Both the position numbers and the translations under genes were made by a program. From positions 1-5,185 of the forward strand of contig JAJZYO010000180.1 in the NCBI GenBank assembly GCA_021798075.1: a DNA stretch of 5,185 bases, in the 5' to 3' direction. Positions 4,985-5,185 of this stretch are shown here, in pieces (the stretch's first letter is position 1; the number at the start of each line of letters is the position of its first letter). This stretch comes from Actinomycetes bacterium. GTDB lineage: Bacteria > Actinomycetota > Acidimicrobiia > Acidimicrobiales > Palsa-688. The notes under the pieces are model-generated. The model was not told where the DNA came from, made no database searches, and saw only the letters and a list, made by a program, of their open reading frames with translations.

Positions 4985-5185
4985 TCAGCCTTCGAGGACC
5001 GTCAACGCGTGGCTCTCCCGGTTGAGGGGTCGGGGGCCATCGGGCGTGGCGACAACAACGTCCTCGATGCGCACGCCCCATTTTCCAGGCACGTAAATAC
5101 CGGGCTCGACAGAAAAAGCGTTGCCAGCGGCCAAGGGCTCGTCGTTACCATCAACCATGTAGGGGTCTTCGTGTTCCTCCAGCCC
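4985..5185 (-). CDS. M24 family metallopeptidase (aminopeptidase P / Xaa-Pro dipeptidase type), C-terminal part
   Basis: Open from the right edge to a TGA at 4985-4987; 66 residues are visible and the start lies outside the window. The fragment reads GLEEHEDPY, then LAAGNAFSVEPGIYVPGKWG and VRIEDVVVATPDG, the hallmark end of the pita-bread (creatinase/aminopeptidase) fold. In fragment numbering, His5 corresponds to the conserved active-site His of the family, and Glu27 (SVEPG) and Glu41 (RIED) are the last two of the five ligands for the dinuclear metal centre, so the visible catalytic part is intact. Members cleave Xaa-Pro bonds in peptides or dipeptides in the cytosol. The tail LNRESHALTVLEG is a normal end. 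Whether it is PepP-like or PepQ-like cannot be decided without the N-terminus. No gene follows closely on this strand; the next 250 bases are repeat-rich and then the permease remnant begins. Confidence 0.93.
   Translation of the reverse strand, partial: GLEEHEDPYMVDGNDEPLAAGNAFSVEPGIYVPGKWGVRIEDVVVATPDGPRPLNRESHALTVLEG

Overview
This GC-rich window looks chromosomal and actinobacterial (Actinomycetota). The strongest evidence is a mycothiol-linked formaldehyde dehydrogenase (MscR type), plus the remains of a second gene from the mycothiol-dependent maleylpyruvate isomerase superfamily. Mycothiol is the actinobacterial replacement for glutathione. Genus cannot be read from the sequence.

Layout, left to right. 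(1) 6-1091, minus: intact mscR-like S-(hydroxymethyl)mycothiol dehydrogenase. Its stop overlaps a possible next start at the left edge (TGATG). (2) 1192-1960, minus: a maleylpyruvate-isomerase/DinB-fold gene that is recognisable end to end but broken by one in-frame TAG and four small indels, one of them a 5-bp tandem duplication. (3) 1957-2658, minus: TetR/AcrR regulator whose stop overlaps the start of the broken gene (ATGA). (4) 2659-2786: divergent regulatory region with a strong 19-bp inverted repeat that fits a TetR operator. (5) 2787-4244, plus: 14-TM DHA2 (EmrB/QacA-like) MFS exporter. (6) 4399 to about 4730, minus: decayed C-terminal end of an ABC-2 type permease. (7) 4731-4984: repeat-rich, apparently non-coding DNA with a 15-bp tandem repeat, a two-tier inverted repeat and a pair of 20-bp direct repeats. 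(8) 4985-5185, minus: C-terminal 66 residues of an M24 metallopeptidase (aminopeptidase P/prolidase family), cut by the window edge.

How the genes fit together (inference). The TetR protein probably controls both its own operon and the divergent exporter, a common drug or metabolite efflux arrangement. The isomerase-family gene was translationally coupled to tetR and probably belonged to the same response, but is now dead. mscR follows on the same strand and may be co-transcribed or have its own promoter. The right half appears to be a site of gene loss: a truncated permease next to repeats. I found no CRISPR, tRNA, rRNA, phage or transposase. The most unusual features are the nearly complete decay path of the isomerase-family gene, the 5-bp-phased operator, and the structured repeats downstream of the peptidase.
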